Shown one piece after another: positions 62,350 through 63,931 of a stretch of 63,931 nt of DNA (position 1 is its first letter; the number at the start of each line of letters is the position of its first letter). Where the stretch lies: positions 1-63,931 of the forward strand of contig JAZLLK010000090.1 in the NCBI GenBank assembly GCA_045598105.1, given 5' to 3'. Position numbers and translations under genes: made by a program. The notes beneath the pieces are model-generated. The model did not search any database and had not been told where the DNA came from. It was given only the letters and a program-made list of their open reading frames with translations. The DNA comes from UBA1205 sp045598105 (GTDB taxonomy: Bacteria > Bacteroidota > Bacteroidia > Bacteroidales > WCHB1-69).

Positions 62350-63670
62350 TACCAATAAACGAATACTCCGATTGGCTTTGCCCAATATTATTACCAATAT
62401 CACTGTGCCGCTTTTGGGTATGGTGGATTTAATGATAGTGGGGCATATAGGCAATGAGGTGCATATAGGTGCCATAGCCATAGGCACTATGATATTCAAT
62501 TTTATATATTGGAATTTCGGTTTTTTGCGTATGGGCACAAGCGGTTTGGCAGCGCAGGCCTATGGGGCCAAAAATTTGGATGAAGCCATGGCCGTGCTGC
62601 TGAGGGGTGTGGTGATAGCTGCCGTTATAGCGATAATACTCATAGTGTTTCAATATCCTATAGGTAAGTTTGCCTTATGGCTGGTAAATGGCAATGCCGA
62701 AATGGAAGCTATGGCATATAGGTATTTTAAAATACGTATATGGGCAGCCCCTGCCACATTGGGTATGTATGCCATAAAAGGGTGGTTCATAGGCATGCAA
62801 AATTCCAAAACCCCCATGATGGTAGCCATAGTGATAAATGTACTGAATATATTGTTTAGCCTGCTATTTGTGATGGTATGGCACATGCAAATAGAGGGTG
62901 TGGCGTACGGGACGCTTTTGGCGCAGTGGAGCGGACTTATAATATCGGTATTATTATGGATAAAATACTATAAAAAGCTATGGGTGCATGTGCATTGGCA
63001 ATATAGTATGCAGTGGGAGAAAATGAAGATATTCTTCCGCATTAATTCCGATATATTTTTGCGCAGCTTATGTCTGGTAGCCGTATTTTCATACATACCT
63101 GTAGCGGGAGCAGCCATGGGTGATGAAATATTGGCAGTGAACACCTTGCTGATGCAGTATTTTACCATATTTTCGTATATAATGGATGGTTTTGCCTATG
63201 CGGGAGAGTCGCTCACGGGCAAATACACAGGTGCAGGCGAGCCTGCCATGCTCAGGCGGGTAATACGATATTTGTTCTATTGGGGAATAGCTTTAAGTGC
63301 GGTGTTTACCATAGTTTATGCTTTTGGCGGAGACGCATTGTTGAGTGCGTTTACTGATAAAAAGGATATTATAGCGGCTGCCAAACCTTATTATTTTTGG
63401 GTGATGATGGTGCCGGCGGCCGGTTTTGCCGCTTTTTTGTGGGATGGTATATTTATAGGGGCTACAGCATCAAAGGCTATGAGAAATTGTATGTTAGTAG
63501 CTACTGCCACTTTTTTTGCCGTGTATTACGCTACCATGCATATATGGCAAAATAACGCTTTGTGGCTGGCACTCATGGTGTTTTTGGGACTAAGGGGAGT
63601 ACTGCAACACTTTGCTGCTCCTAAGGCGGTATATGCCAGGGCCGAATCACAAATACCGTCACAGCCATAG
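62339..63670 (+). CDS. MATE-family efflux transporter (DinF-like)
   Basis: A 443-residue transporter with 12 hydrophobic segments and MATE features: 'LALPNIITNITVPLLGMVDLMIVGHIG' start (about residues 12-38), 'GTSGLAAQAYGAKNLDEAM' and 'GEPAMLRRVIRYL' linking halves. DinF-like members use H+ or Na+ gradients. It overlaps the DUF4175-like gene by 11 bases. Confidence 0.92.
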   Translation: MLNSTNKRILRLALPNIITNITVPLLGMVDLMIVGHIGNEVHIGAIAIGTMIFNFIYWNFGFLRMGTSGLAAQAYGAKNLDEAMAVLLRGVVIAAVIAIILIVFQYPIGKFALWLVNGNAEMEAMAYRYFKIRIWAAPATLGMYAIKGWFIGMQNSKTPMMVAIVINVLNILFSLLFVMVWHMQIEGVAYGTLLAQWSGLIISVLLWIKYYKKLWVHVHWQYSMQWEKMKIFFRINSDIFLRSLCLVAVFSYIPVAGAAMGDEILAVNTLLMQYFTIFSYIMDGFAYAGESLTGKYTGAGEPAMLRRVIRYLFYWGIALSAVFTIVYAFGGDALLSAFTDKKDIIAAAKPYYFWVMMVPAAGFAAFLWDGIFIGATASKAMRNCMLVATATFFAVYYATMHIWQNNALWLALMVFLGLRGVLQHFAAPKAVYARAESQIPSQP

Positions 63671-63757
63671 CGGTGAGGAACCTATATATTTTCATGTATT
63701 GCTTAGTATAATTTATTAACCAAAGAAAAAATAACTATAACGTATCCTTATTTTTGC

Positions 63758-63765
63758 TAATTTTG
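63758..63765 (+). promoter_or_regulatory. -7 promoter element for the last, truncated gene
   Basis: TAATTTTG followed by C, 51 bases before ATG 63817. Confidence 0.6.
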
Positions 63766-63816
63766 CGGTCTAAAAATATGGGTACAATATAAAGAAAACT
63801 GACTTACCCCGCATAT

Positions 63817-63931
63817 ATGATAAAAAAGGCAAGCATAACGGCACTGGTGATAATTATAAGCATAGCAGGTTACTGTATATGCGGCTATATGGGGCATGTT
63901 GCCGCCGGCCAAGCGGAGTTGGCGGTACAGG
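63817..63931 (+). CDS. Truncated exported protein (3' end outside the window)
   Basis: Only 38 codons are visible. They begin with ATG, two lysines and a hydrophobic segment (MIKKASITALVIIISIAGYC) typical of a signal peptide or membrane anchor. The cysteine pair 'YCICG' is a possible but weak lipobox. Function cannot be told. Confidence 0.55.
   Translation, partial: MIKKASITALVIIISIAGYCICGYMGHVAAGQAELAVQ

Overview
The window reads as chromosome from an anaerobic, polymer-secreting member of the Bacteroidota, probably Bacteroidales-like. Four things support this: promoters with the Bacteroidota -7 element TAnnTTTG(C) in front of many genes; three tandem secreted proteins with type IX secretion (T9SS) C-terminal sorting domains; many lipoproteins and OmpA/TPR/FKBP envelope proteins; and oxygen-sensitive metabolism (pyruvate:ferredoxin oxidoreductase and an [FeFe]-hydrogenase-like protein). 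Host genes strongly prefer ATA for isoleucine. I cannot name the species.

Layout. 1-6260: a truncated exported protein, mntP, glyS, folA, a DUF4468-like exported protein, clpS and recQ. 6313-9703: tRNA-Thr(CGT) directly followed by a TPR protein and a PorE-like TPR/PD40/OmpA protein. 9720-12732: phosphoesterase, an orphan pyrK, lemA and an HtpX-like protease. 12749-15489 (minus): adenine deaminase and an AlkZ-like winged-helix protein. 15569-17934: an AT-rich island with a HinfI/CcrM-type (predicted GANTC) restriction-modification pair, a 211-bp highly structured inverted-repeat element and a 59-codon hydrophobic ORF. 17960-22578 (minus): nifJ and a YD-repeat protein. 22810-27632: nrnA-like, three tandem FKBP lipoproteins (the first GldI-like) and a sodium:solute symporter. 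27981-33194: small lipoprotein, mutY, a large TPR protein and tsaD. 33346-35424: sugar aminotransferase and an unknown exported protein.

35536-41385 (minus) is a tightly packed seven-gene run: DRTGG, anti-sigma-type ATPase, [FeFe]-hydrogenase-like iron-sulfur protein, DRTGG, PHP phosphoesterase, second GHKL ATPase, tex. The hydrogenase homologue keeps the four H-cluster cysteine ligands but has Tyr where catalytic enzymes have the proton-relay Cys. A redox or hydrogen sensor coupled to partner-switching ATPases is the best reading, and this is the most interesting physiological module here. Its likely electron source, reduced ferredoxin from NifJ, is encoded in the same window.

41438-47416: an AsmA/DUF748-like protein, a GT2 glycosyltransferase fused to a degenerate polyprenyl-phosphate sugar transferase, and a divergent flippase. 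47502-52521: three T9SS cargo paralogues, a second YD-repeat protein (exported) and two lipoproteins, most with their own promoter and terminator. 52704-63931: aspS, the purD / beta-barrel / Omp85-like operon, rpiB, a DUF4175-like coiled-coil membrane protein, a MATE transporter and a truncated exported protein.

No rRNA, CRISPR array, transposase or integrase is visible. The strongest candidates for undescribed biology are the structured element at 17531-17741, which supplies outward start codons to two divergent genes, and the hydrogenase-like sensor operon at 37661-41385.
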